The notes: generated by a model from the sequence alone, not told the origin. 41,319 bases of DNA from Gammaproteobacteria bacterium (GCA_004298065.1 SCRL01000021.1:1-41319), one strand, 5' to 3'; counted from the stretch's first letter, positions 17,740 through 24,831 are shown. A program made the numbers and translations.

Positions 17740-18831
17740 TCAGGCCGCTGAAGTTTCCTTGCCATGATAAAAAGGATAGTCGGTGTAACCTGCTTCGGTA
17801 CCGCCATAGAAGGTGGACGGATCGGCTTCGTTCAACGGTAGGCTCTCCCGATAACGGCGCACCAAGTCCGGATTGGCCAGAAACGGAATTCCAAACGCCA
17901 CCAGGTCCACGGCGCCGCTGCGTATCGCCGCCTGGGCGCGCGCGAGGTCATAGCCGTTGTTGGCGACATACGGACCGGTGAACTCCGAGCGCAAGGCGCG
18001 ATAATCCAGTGTACAGGTCTTCGTCATCATGTCTCCTTCGAGCACATGCACATACGCCAGGCCACGCGGGCTCAATTGCTCGATGAAATAGCCAAAATGC
18101 ATTTGCGGATCAGAATCGGCCATGGAATTGAACCCGTTCTCGGGGGAGAGGCGCATACCCACGCGCCGCGCCGGCCACACCGCGCACACCGCGTCGAGGA
18201 TTTTGTTCAGAAGGTGCATGCGGTTCCGCACGCTGCCGCCGTACGCGTCGGTGCGGTGGTTGCTGCCGTCGCGCAGGAACTGGTCGAGGAGATAGCCGTT
18301 GGCGCCGTGCACTTCGACGCCGTCGAAGCCCGCGCGTTTAGCCATCTTGGCGGCGTGCTTGAACTGCGCCACGATGCCGGGAATCTCGCCGGTCTCGATC
18401 GCGCGCGGCGTCACGAAATCTTGCATGCCAGCGTAGGTGACGGCCTGGCCTACCGGTCGCAGCGCCGAGGGGGCTACCGGCGTAGCGTTGTTCGGCAGTA
18501 GGCTCGGGTGGGAAATGCGCCCACAGTGCTGCAACTGGATGAAGACATGCCCGCCGGCCGCGTGCACCGCATCGGTCACGCCACGCCAGCTTGCCGCTTG
18601 GGCCTCCGTGTGAATCCCCGGGGTGGCCGGATAGCCCACGCCCTCGGGAGACACCGGGACGGACTCGGTGACGATCAGGCCGGCGCAGGCGCGTTGTCGA
18701 TAATAGGTCACCATCATGGGTGGCACGGCGCCGTTTTCATCGGCGCGATTGCGCGTCATGGGCGCCATGACCATCCGGTTGGCGAGTCTCAGGTCACCCA
18801 GGTGAAACGGCTCGAACAGGTCTGCAGCCAT
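17740..18831 (-). CDS. nemA: Old Yellow Enzyme / NemA-like alkene reductase
   Basis: The product has 363 residues from the ATG at 18831. It is an FMN TIM-barrel reductase that uses NAD(P)H to reduce activated alkenes, maleimides and possibly nitro compounds. Family motifs are LANRMVMAPMTRNRA at the start, the substrate-binding His/Asn pair in GVEVHGANGYLLDQFL, DAYGGSVRNRM, and the C-terminal phosphate-binding region VDLVAFGIPFLANPDLV. The first gene of the apparent operon OYE-tetR-tag, it is preceded by a promoter with two palindromes. The frame is open for 23 more codons upstream, but that stretch covers the operators and is not expected to be translated. The gene name is by family similarity only. 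Confidence 0.92.
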   Translation of the reverse strand: MAADLFEPFHLGDLRLANRMVMAPMTRNRADENGAVPPMMVTYYRQRACAGLIVTESVPVSPEGVGYPATPGIHTEAQAASWRGVTDAVHAAGGHVFIQLQHCGRISHPSLLPNNATPVAPSALRPVGQAVTYAGMQDFVTPRAIETGEIPGIVAQFKHAAKMAKRAGFDGVEVHGANGYLLDQFLRDGSNHRTDAYGGSVRNRMHLLNKILDAVCAVWPARRVGMRLSPENGFNSMADSDPQMHFGYFIEQLSPRGLAYVHVLEGDMMTKTCTLDYRALRSEFTGPYVANNGYDLARAQAAIRSGAVDLVAFGIPFLANPDLVRRYRESLPLNEADPSTFYGGTEAGYTDYPFYHGKETSAA

Positions 18832-18862
18832 ATAGGCCCTCGACGGAATAGTACAGCAGGAA

Positions 18863-18917
18863 TAGGACGACCGCCCTACACATGGCCTAAAGTAGGACAA
18901 TCGTCCTAATCTGTCAA
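18863..18917 (-). promoter_or_regulatory. Promoter with two TAGGAC-N4-GTCCTA operators in front of the Old Yellow Enzyme gene
   Basis: Reading the minus strand, a perfect -35 box TTGACA (18917-18912) is followed after 17 bases by TACTTT (18894-18889). A perfect palindrome TAGGACAATCGTCCTA lies at 18893-18908, exactly between these boxes. A second, one-mismatch copy (TAGGACGACCGCCCTA) lies at 18863-18878, centred 30 bases downstream. Two operators flanking the transcription start are what one expects for a TetR-type repressor, whose gene is in the same operon. Confidence 0.72.
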
Positions 18918-19050
18918 GGGTTGGGCAACCTCCGGGGAAGAAGCGTCATGGCTGTTTGCGGCAGTGACACCGGTCCTAGGTGGAGTCTCGTTCTGTCACA
19001 TAGACGCCTGTTGTGGCTCGCACCGGTGGTCCTAACGATCAGCTGTGGTT

Positions 19051-19965
19051 TTAGAAACCGAACGCATCCTTGCCCTTGGCGGGCTTTTTCTTTTCCTTGC
19101 GCACGGCGTGCTCGACCGGCGGGAGCGAGAGCAGGTACACCGCGATGGCCTCGCGGTCAGGCGGTGTGAGGCGGCTGGTGCTGCGGTCGATAACCTCGGC
19201 CATGACATCGCCGGCGAAGTCGCCTTCGGGCGTCATACCGGAGTCGAGATACTCGATGATTTCGCTTTTGCGCCAGCGGCCGATGCCGGTCTTTTTGTCC
19301 GGCGTGATGTTGGGCACGACGGAATCGTCCGGTCCCTCGCGCGTGCCGGCGAAATGCAGTCCGCGGCGTGGGCCGCCGAGGGAATCGCGCGGGGTGTGGC
19401 ACTCGCCGCAATGGCCCACGGCCTCGGCGAGATAGGCGCCGCGGTTCCAGGTTTCGTCCTTGTCCGGCCGCGGTTGCCAGGCGCCGGGGGTGAAATACAG
19501 GGCCTTCCAGGTACTGAGCAGTGACCGGGAACGCACATACCACGGTAACTCGTGCGGCCTGCTGGCTTGCGTCACTGGCGCCTGTCGGCGCAAGTAGTTC
19601 CAGAGCGCGCGCAGGTCGTCGTCGGTGAGGCGCGTGTAGGAGGCGTAGGGGAAAGAAGGATAGTAGTGCGCACCGTCGGGATTCAGTCCCTCGCGCGTGG
19701 CACGAAAGAAATCCGCCTCGCTCCAGCGGCCGACGCCGTACGTGGGATCGGGCGTGATGTTGGGTGCGTAGAACGTGCCGCGCGGGGTTTTGATCGCGGC
19801 GCCGCCGGCGAGGGCCGGGCCCTTGTTTTTCTCGTCAGTGTGACAGCCGCCACAGCCGGCAGCGCGGAACAGATATTCGCCGCGGTCCATCGCCGGTTCT
19901 GCGGCGAACACGCTACCCGCGAACAGCGTCGCGCCGACAAACGCCAGCAGGCGCGACGCGTTCAT
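19051..19965 (-). CDS. Periplasmic diheme cytochrome c
   Basis: The 304-residue protein begins with a signal peptide (MNASRLLAFVGATLFAGSVFAAEPA). It has two heme c sites, CGGCHTDEKNKG near residue 38 and CGECHTPRDSLGG near residue 190. Each is followed by the repeated pattern NITPD..GIGRW / NITPDPTYGVGRW, so the protein is a tandem duplication of one cytochrome domain. Such diheme proteins commonly serve as electron acceptors of periplasmic dehydrogenases (alcohol, sugar or aldehyde), but no such dehydrogenase is in the window. The lysine-rich C-terminus (KEKKKPAKGKD) is unusual. It starts nine bases after the cytochrome c' gene, so the two form an operon. The 219 bases downstream to the Old Yellow Enzyme start hold only that gene's promoter. 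Confidence 0.9.
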   Translation of the reverse strand: MNASRLLAFVGATLFAGSVFAAEPAMDRGEYLFRAAGCGGCHTDEKNKGPALAGGAAIKTPRGTFYAPNITPDPTYGVGRWSEADFFRATREGLNPDGAHYYPSFPYASYTRLTDDDLRALWNYLRRQAPVTQASRPHELPWYVRSRSLLSTWKALYFTPGAWQPRPDKDETWNRGAYLAEAVGHCGECHTPRDSLGGPRRGLHFAGTREGPDDSVVPNITPDKKTGIGRWRKSEIIEYLDSGMTPEGDFAGDVMAEVIDRSTSRLTPPDREAIAVYLLSLPPVEHAVRKEKKKPAKGKDAFGF

Positions 19966-19974
19966 TATTCGTGT

Positions 19975-20430
19975 TTACTTCTCTTCCTTGCGGAAATCCT
20001 TGTGGCAGGCCTTGCAGGAATCGGACAGTTCCTTGAACTTCGCGAGCGCGGCCTTGGTGTCGCCGCCGGCGGCCTTCACAAACGCATCGGCCTTGGCGCG
20101 CGTGTCCTTGGCGCGTTTCTCGAAATCGGCACGCTTGGCCCACACGCCGTCGAGCGCCTTGGTGTCGCCGAAGTCCGAGCCCTTGGGGAACAGCGCGGGG
20201 ATATCGCTGTTGATGGTCTGCAAGGTTTTCGCGTGATAGGCGAGGTCTTTCTTGTAATCGACCTTGCCCTGGAGAATGGCGCCGGCCGCGGCCATGTGCG
20301 CGCCGTTGGCCTTCATGACGTTCTGGCGGTACTTGATGATGTCCTCCGGATCGCTTTCGGCATACGCGGCAGTGCCGAGAAGCTCGAGCGAACCCAGGAT
20401 CAGCATTCCGACGGCGGTATTTTTCTTCAT
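19975..20430 (-). CDS. Cytochrome c' (class II c-type cytochrome)
   Basis: From the ATG at 20430, which has GGAG six bases upstream, the product is 151 residues with a signal peptide ending near AAYAES. The heme-binding CKACHKDFR motif lies close to the C-terminus, as in class II cytochromes c'. The preceding helices (IIKYRQNVMKANGAHMAAAGAIL, AFVKAAGGDTKAALAKFKEL) fit the four-helix bundle. Cytochromes c' bind nitric oxide or transfer electrons in the periplasm. Co-transcription with the diheme cytochrome favours a shared electron-transfer role. The frame extends upstream for 17 codons without a better start. Confidence 0.9.
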   Translation of the reverse strand: MKKNTAVGMLILGSLELLGTAAYAESDPEDIIKYRQNVMKANGAHMAAAGAILQGKVDYKKDLAYHAKTLQTINSDIPALFPKGSDFGDTKALDGVWAKRADFEKRAKDTRAKADAFVKAAGGDTKAALAKFKELSDSCKACHKDFRKEEK

Positions 20431-20477
20431 CGTTTTCTCCATCGATCGAGTTGTGACGGTGTGCCCGGACGTTTTCA

Positions 20478-21263
20478 TCATAGGCTTGCGGATTCGACGT
20501 ATTCAACCGGCACTTTGTTCCCCGGCTGCGCGCTGAATGCGCGCCCGCTGATGCCGCGGCTGTCCGGGCCGAGAAGATAGAGGTAGGACATGGCAATGTC
20601 CTCAGGGAGCGGGTGGGTTTTGGGGTCTTCGCCCGGATAGGCCTTGGCGCGCAGCGGTGTCTGGACGGCGCCGGGATCGAGGCTGTTGACGCGCAATGCC
20701 GGGTACGCGCCAAGCTCCTCGGCGAAAGTCTGCACCATGCCTTCGAGCCCGAAGGCGGCCACGCCGTAGGCGCCCCAATAAGCGCGCGCTTTTCGTCCGA
20801 CGTCGGCACTGCTGAAGACGATCGAGGCGTTCGGCGATTTTTTCAGCAGCGGCAGGCAGGCGCGCGTCACGAGCCACGGGGCCGTGAGGTTTACCTGCAG
20901 CACGCGCATCCAGGTCACGGGTTCGTACAGCTCGAGCGGCGCGAGCGCGCCGAGCTCAGCAGCGCAATGCACCAGGCCGTCGAGCCGGCCGAACTCGCGC
21001 TCGACGGTCTGCGCCAGCGCCGCGCAGGCGTCGGGTGTGGCCTGCAACAGGTCGAGCGGCAGCATGGCCGGCTGCGGGCTGCCGGCGGCAACGATCTCGT
21101 CGTAAATTTTCTCCAGCAGTTTCGCGCTGCGGTCGTGCAGGATTACCTGCGCGCCGTGGCGCGCACAGGCCAGCGCCACGGCGCGGCCGATGCCGCCGCC
21201 GGCGCCGGTGACAAGCACGACACGGCCATGCAGCAGGTCGGGGGCGGGGGTGTAATCGGTCAT
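20478..21263 (-). CDS. Short-chain dehydrogenase/reductase related to YciK, lacking catalytic Ser and Lys
   Basis: The 261-residue protein begins at ATG 21263 with a full Rossmann motif (VVLVTGAGGGIGRAVALACA) and an SDR-type NLTAPWLV stretch. The region around the active site, SSADVGRKARAYWGAYGVAA, aligns well with YciK (SSSVGRQ.RANWGAYAVSK). The catalytic serine position is Ala or Asp and the YxxxK lysine is Ala; only the Tyr is kept. Ordinary SDR oxidoreduction is therefore unlikely. In Pseudomonas a YciK homologue sits next to mupP and ubiG, and here the gene is about 7 kb from that pair. Its upstream region is the left copy of the 108-bp direct repeat, so its original neighbour was the squalene/phytoene-synthase-like gene. 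An ATG at 21275 is an alternative start. Confidence 0.85.
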   Translation of the reverse strand: MTDYTPAPDLLHGRVVLVTGAGGGIGRAVALACARHGAQVILHDRSAKLLEKIYDEIVAAGSPQPAMLPLDLLQATPDACAALAQTVEREFGRLDGLVHCAAELGALAPLELYEPVTWMRVLQVNLTAPWLVTRACLPLLKKSPNASIVFSSADVGRKARAYWGAYGVAAFGLEGMVQTFAEELGAYPALRVNSLDPGAVQTPLRAKAYPGEDPKTHPLPEDIAMSYLYLLGPDSRGISGRAFSAQPGNKVPVEYVESASL

Positions 21264-21278
21264 TCGGGTTTCCATATA

Positions 21279-21386
21279 TATGGTCAGCGATCGCTGCGCC
21301 GCACGCGCCACGCGATCCACAGGCAGCGCAGGGGCGAGAGCATAAGGCGTTGCGTGAGCATCGGATAGCCCCGGTGGCAGGCGCGT
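21279..21386. repeat. Left copy of a 108-bp direct repeat (duplicated 3' end of the squalene/phytoene-synthase-like gene)
   Basis: These 108 bases match 23684-23791 with four differences (at 21353, 21369, 21375 and 21379). The first 74 bases, covering the duplicated stop codon and last codons, are identical. On the minus strand the copy encodes YPMLTQRLMLSP...VRRSDR-stop without the rest of the gene, so it is a truncated remnant. It now forms the leader of the SDR gene. Confidence 0.92.
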
Positions 21387-21396
21387 ACGGCATAGC

Positions 21397-21415
21397 AATA
21401 GGCGCCGCGCCTATT
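21397..21415 (-). terminator. Hairpin downstream of the island membrane-protein gene
   Basis: A perfect 8-base inverted repeat AATAGGCG / CGCCTATT with a 3-base loop lies about 40 bases after the stop codon of the island gene. No clear T run follows in either direction, so it is only a candidate terminator. It lies just inside the left repeat. Confidence 0.4.
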
Positions 21416-21454
21416 CGATGAGTCTCGTCGGTATTCCGTAGTTGATGGATGTTG

Positions 21455-23416
21455 TCATTTTTGGGGATGGGTGATTCTGTATAAGGAAACTTTGCCGCAT
21501 GTTTCGAGCGCAGTTGCGTCTCCAATGACAGCCTCCTTCTCCTCCCTGCTCCATTGGGCATCCTCCAGTGGACCCCAAATTATGTTCTTGAAACCGAGCT
21601 CATAGGCAGATTCGACAGGTGAGGCACCGTCTTCAATTTGTCGGAGGGTTATTAGGTAGCCCCCGGCAGGCATTCTGCTGTGAGCGTAAGCATCCTCAGG
21701 TTTGGCAAACGACGATGTAACCTCCATAACTGGCGGGAATATAAGACCACCTCCTGCAGCAGCTAAGGTAGGCTTATCTGCATGATGCCTGAATATTTTT
21801 TTATTCATGCATGCGTAATCATTCCAGTCGATCTCTGTCGTTAGCACCGATGGTTTCATGGTGTAAGCATATATGTATACACCGTGCAGATAGACGCTGA
21901 GAATAAGAACGATCCAGAAGATGCCCAGGTACATGATCGAGCGATGTAGTTTTCTCCATGAGGGGAGCAGTTTCAAAATCAATAAAACAATAACAGGGCT
22001 CAGTAGAATGACGACATGTCTGCGTATTTCGCCATGGGTAACTATAAAATAGAATAAATACATCGTGCCAAGGACCATGAATGTATAGTGGTAAGTTTCG
22101 GTGCTGATCCAGTTTCCTTTTGCACATTTGTAGAGCTGGACGAGTAACAGCAGCACAGCAACAAGCCCTGTCACCCCAAAGCCCCAGATAACGATTCGAG
22201 GAATTTGAACCAGAGAAAAAAACAAGTGCATGATCGAGTCTTGGAAGTCCATGCCAAACGGAAAAATAACCAACCCCGCAGAGCTTGGCCTTGTGAACAA
22301 ATCCAGCGGCGACGTTCTAGTTGTGCCCCAAAAAAGCAGCACTCCCACTATCAGAATGGCAATAACTTCAAATATTGTTGGCAATAATCTTGAGTATCTC
22401 CGTTTAGTTGCCAGAAACACATAGTGGTATGTCAGGTAGCTTGGCAGGAAAAAGGCGCTCATGATTGGAGAGGATAGGAACATCGCTGTAAATAAAGTTA
22501 TTCGATGCGTTGGGGCAGTTCGATGCCTATCTTGGAGGAGTCTGTTTGTGGCGTAAAAGATTACAAGGGGGATCAGGAAAAATACGTGTTGCGGTGAGGC
22601 CAATGTTGCAAGCTCAGTTGAAAAGTTTCTTACAAAATATCTGTAACCTGTCGGACCACACGATCCGTCCGCTTCGATGCAGCCCCTGATAAAATAATTG
22701 TAGCTATCTGCATGAGCCGCGATTATGACGGCGACGAATGCGAACACAGCGGATCTGTAACGAAGGACCAAGCCTGGCCTCATTATAGAAACTGCCCAGA
22801 ACAGATAGAAGAACAACAGATACCCCTGCATCATCGTGACGCCACTAACCAGACGAAAATTCTGTGCGGTGGCAAACGGAGCTGCGAACAGAGCTGCGAA
22901 CTGATACCAGAGAAGCTGATATGAAAACTCCGATCCTGGCAGGAATGGTGACCCATCGCCTCTGATGAGAGCGTTGACGATAATTACGTTTCGTACCGGA
23001 TCGGAAACGAGCCCGGGCCGGAAATATGGCGGTTCTATATCAAACAGTCCCTGTTTGCTGAGAATGATGAAATTATCGGCATTCGCAATGAACGCGAGTA
23101 TGGATATGACCAGCAGCACACGTCCATCGAGGATGCGTCGATTGACAAAGACGTGGTTCATGTGGAACCAACGCAACGCGAAGTAAACCAGCATGCTGCT
23201 GCAGGTGATTACGATGGCGTACTTGGTCCAACCGAAACTAAGTGCATTAAATAGAAGTGAAGTGAAGACCGAGGCCGACAACATCTGGACTGCTACACCA
23301 ATTGGAAAATAAACAAACAGATTCTTTCTGTACTCACTATCCCGCAAAATAAACAGCAAAACGGGCAGCGTCAGAGAAAGAAGTGAAAAAATAAATAGCA
23401 GCGCTTGCTTTGTCAT
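21455..23416 (-). CDS. Large polytopic membrane protein of unknown function, AT-rich (possibly GT-C glycosyltransferase-like)
   Basis: From the ATG at 23416 the product has 653 residues; a TTG at 23461 would add 15. About a dozen hydrophobic helices cover residues 1-510, followed by a soluble C-terminal domain of about 140 residues. A first extended loop contains DPVRNVIIVNALIRGDGSPF and FSYQLLWYQFAALFAAPF. This layout, an acidic loop after the first helices with an LLWYQ-type helix start, resembles GT-C membrane glycosyltransferases, but I cannot identify a family. Neither start has a good ribosome site. The base composition and codon use differ sharply from both neighbours, and the gene is bounded by direct repeats. 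All this indicates recent acquisition. Confidence 0.7.
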   Translation of the reverse strand: MTKQALLFIFSLLSLTLPVLLFILRDSEYRKNLFVYFPIGVAVQMLSASVFTSLLFNALSFGWTKYAIVITCSSMLVYFALRWFHMNHVFVNRRILDGRVLLVISILAFIANADNFIILSKQGLFDIEPPYFRPGLVSDPVRNVIIVNALIRGDGSPFLPGSEFSYQLLWYQFAALFAAPFATAQNFRLVSGVTMMQGYLLFFYLFWAVSIMRPGLVLRYRSAVFAFVAVIIAAHADSYNYFIRGCIEADGSCGPTGYRYFVRNFSTELATLASPQHVFFLIPLVIFYATNRLLQDRHRTAPTHRITLFTAMFLSSPIMSAFFLPSYLTYHYVFLATKRRYSRLLPTIFEVIAILIVGVLLFWGTTRTSPLDLFTRPSSAGLVIFPFGMDFQDSIMHLFFSLVQIPRIVIWGFGVTGLVAVLLLLVQLYKCAKGNWISTETYHYTFMVLGTMYLFYFIVTHGEIRRHVVILLSPVIVLLILKLLPSWRKLHRSIMYLGIFWIVLILSVYLHGVYIYAYTMKPSVLTTEIDWNDYACMNKKIFRHHADKPTLAAAGGGLIFPPVMEVTSSFAKPEDAYAHSRMPAGGYLITLRQIEDGASPVESAYELGFKNIIWGPLEDAQWSREEKEAVIGDATALETCGKVSLYRITHPQK

Positions 23417-23438
23417 AGCGAGACTATTTTTGATTGTG

Positions 23439-23666
23439 CTAACTATTTGGCATTGGGCCAAAAATATTTTCCGCGAAACGGCATATCGAAGGTGCGTGCT
23501 GATCTGGCAGATTTATATCTGCCCACAGCCCGTACCCAATTCTCCGGTAAGCTCTGACGTGCCCGTTATTGATCTGTACATTGGCACCATCGTAATGGGC
23601 CACGGTAAATTTCTCAGAATCCTGAGTTTTCTTCTCCAAATGGGTGGGTTGCTCGATCGGTTTCAT
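23439..23666 (-). CDS. Possible small protein of the inserted segment (75 residues)
   Basis: An ATG at 23666 opens a frame of 75 codons (MKPIEQPTHLEKKT ... RFAENIFGPMPNS) ending 22 bases before the ATG of the membrane-protein gene. The composition (FTVAHYDGANVQINNGHVRA, YGLWADINLP) looks like a real protein rather than a shadow frame, and it shares the AT-rich character of the segment. No family is recognised and no Shine-Dalgarno sequence is obvious. It could instead be the surviving tail of a gene truncated when the segment inserted, since the same frame runs on into the right-hand repeat. Confidence 0.35.
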   Translation of the reverse strand: MKPIEQPTHLEKKTQDSEKFTVAHYDGANVQINNGHVRAYRRIGYGLWADINLPDQHAPSICRFAENIFGPMPNS

Positions 23667-23683
23667 GTTTACCGGGCAGCACT

Positions 23684-23791
23684 TATGGTCAGCGATCGCT
23701 GCGCCGCACGCGCCACGCGATCCACAGGCAGCGCAGGGGCGAGAGCATAAGGCGTTGTGTGAGCATCGGATAGTCCCGGCGGCGGGCGCGT
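23684..23791. repeat. Right copy of the 108-bp direct repeat (intact 3' end of the squalene/phytoene-synthase-like gene)
   Basis: This copy contains the true last 34 codons and stop of the 283-residue gene that continues to 24540. It differs from the left copy (21279-21386) at four positions, all in the half away from the stop codon. Confidence 0.92.
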
Positions 23792-24540
23792 TCCAGCAGC
23801 GCCAGCGCCATATGCGCCCGGATGCGCACGGGTAACAGCGCTTGCCGTGCTGCCGGCGGCACGGCCGCCAGCGCCTCGCGCAGGAGTCGCCCGGTCCGTT
23901 CCGCCTCGTGGGCGAGTAATGCATGGACGGTGTCGCTTTGCCGTCCGCGCAGCAATTCGGTCTCGGCGACGTTGAAGCGCGCAAGCTCATCGAGCGGCAA
24001 GGGAAGTAGGCCGCGGCGAGTGTGCAAGCCGAGATGACACAGTCGCTCGGTGAGCTCGAGCAGAGCGCCCAGCTCGCGCGCGCCCGCGGCGGCATCGTCC
24101 GCGCCGAGCAGGCTGGCGGAAAGTTCGGCGAGCGCGCCGCCTGACAGCCGGCAGTCGGCGAGCAGCGTGTCGAAGTTTTCGAACCGCCGCCGCGACGGGC
24201 GCGCCTCGGCGGCGTCCACCATGTTCTTGAGTGCCGCGCGCGGCGAACGGCGCAACGCGATGGCCGGCGCCAGCAGGCGGGTCACGGGATGCCGCGGCTG
24301 GTTTTCAAAGGTGCGCGCGAGTTCCTCGCGCCACCATCCCAGCTTCAGCCGCGCCACGCCGGTATCGGTGCATTCGTCGGCGATCTCGTCCAGCTCGCGG
24401 CGCAATGCGTGCAGTGCGATCAACCCCGCACGCGACTCCGCTGGCAGGAACAACAGACTGTAGTGGAGCGGTGTGCCCGTGCCGCCGATCTTGTCGCGGC
24501 AATAGTGCAACGGGGCGGACGCAGGCACGGAGGCGGGCAT
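23689..24540 (-). CDS. Squalene/phytoene synthase-family protein, probably non-catalytic (NDUFAF6-like)
   Basis: The 283-residue protein has the isoprenyl-synthase helical fold signature SLLFLPAESRAGLIALHALR followed by RELDEIADE, where active enzymes carry DDxxD. KLGWWREEL follows. The second aspartate-rich motif of active enzymes (RDVxEDxxxGRxYLP) is here CHLGLHTRRGLLPLPLDEL, with the acidic pair missing. Loss of this second site suggests it does not condense prenyl diphosphates; relatives such as the complex I assembly factor NDUFAF6 share this state. The ATG at 24540 gives a typical length. Its 3' end has been duplicated to form the left repeat at 21279, and before the insertion it was probably followed directly by the SDR gene. 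Confidence 0.8.
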   Translation of the reverse strand: MPASVPASAPLHYCRDKIGGTGTPLHYSLLFLPAESRAGLIALHALRRELDEIADECTDTGVARLKLGWWREELARTFENQPRHPVTRLLAPAIALRRSPRAALKNMVDAAEARPSRRRFENFDTLLADCRLSGGALAELSASLLGADDAAAGARELGALLELTERLCHLGLHTRRGLLPLPLDELARFNVAETELLRGRQSDTVHALLAHEAERTGRLLREALAAVPPAARQALLPVRIRAHMALALLERARRRDYPMLTQRLMLSPLRCLWIAWRVRRSDR

Positions 24541-24573
24541 GGCCCCGATTCTATCCGACGACTCCAGGGACGG

Positions 24574-24716
24574 ACGACTTCAGGGACGAAGGAGGTAGAG
24601 CGGCGTCTGGAACAGCCGCCGAGGAGGCAGGCGGCGTCGGGCGACGGCAGGGATGCCGGAGGTACGACTTCAGGGACGAAGGAGGTAGGCAGCGTCGGGA
24701 ACAAGCTGCCGAGAGC
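24574..24716. repeat. Tandem intergenic repeat with covarying hairpins
   Basis: A 25-base sequence at 24574-24598 recurs exactly at 24664-24688. Each copy is followed by a similar hairpin, GCGGC-N10-GCCGC at 24600-24619 and GGCAGC-N11-GCTGCC at 24688-24710. The loops share GGAACA. The stem bases differ between copies but stay paired. A degenerate half copy precedes (24555-24571) and another follows (24724-24752). The whole divergent gap 24541-24831 consists largely of this material, and I saw no gene in it. Confidence 0.7.
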
Positions 24717-24831
24717 AACACATGGAGCAGTTGCCGGAACAGGCCGCCGAGGCAACGGTCGCCGAGGGGGAGCGTTGGCCAGAGGCGGTGTTCGTGGTTA
24801 TGATTCCGGTGTCACAACGGAGCGATACGCC

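Larger units (their letters stand above)
21387..23683. other. AT-richer inserted segment bounded by the 108-bp direct repeats
   Basis: This 2.3-kb stretch is clearly less GC-rich than everything around it and has a different codon style (many ATA, AAA, TTT, AAT codons). It carries a large membrane-protein gene and perhaps one small gene, but no recognisable transposase or integrase. Removing one repeat plus this segment (2405 bases) would place the SDR gene directly after the squalene/phytoene-synthase-like gene with a 12-18-base gap. That is presumably the ancestral arrangement. Confidence 0.75.

Noticed and set aside
20431-20481. N-terminal extension of the cytochrome c' gene
   Set aside because: The signal peptide begins at the ATG at 20430, which has the good ribosome site; the upstream codons would block secretion.
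21279-23791. Insertion sequence or transposon
   Set aside because: No transposase, no terminal inverted repeats, and a 108-bp duplication is far longer than normal target-site duplications.
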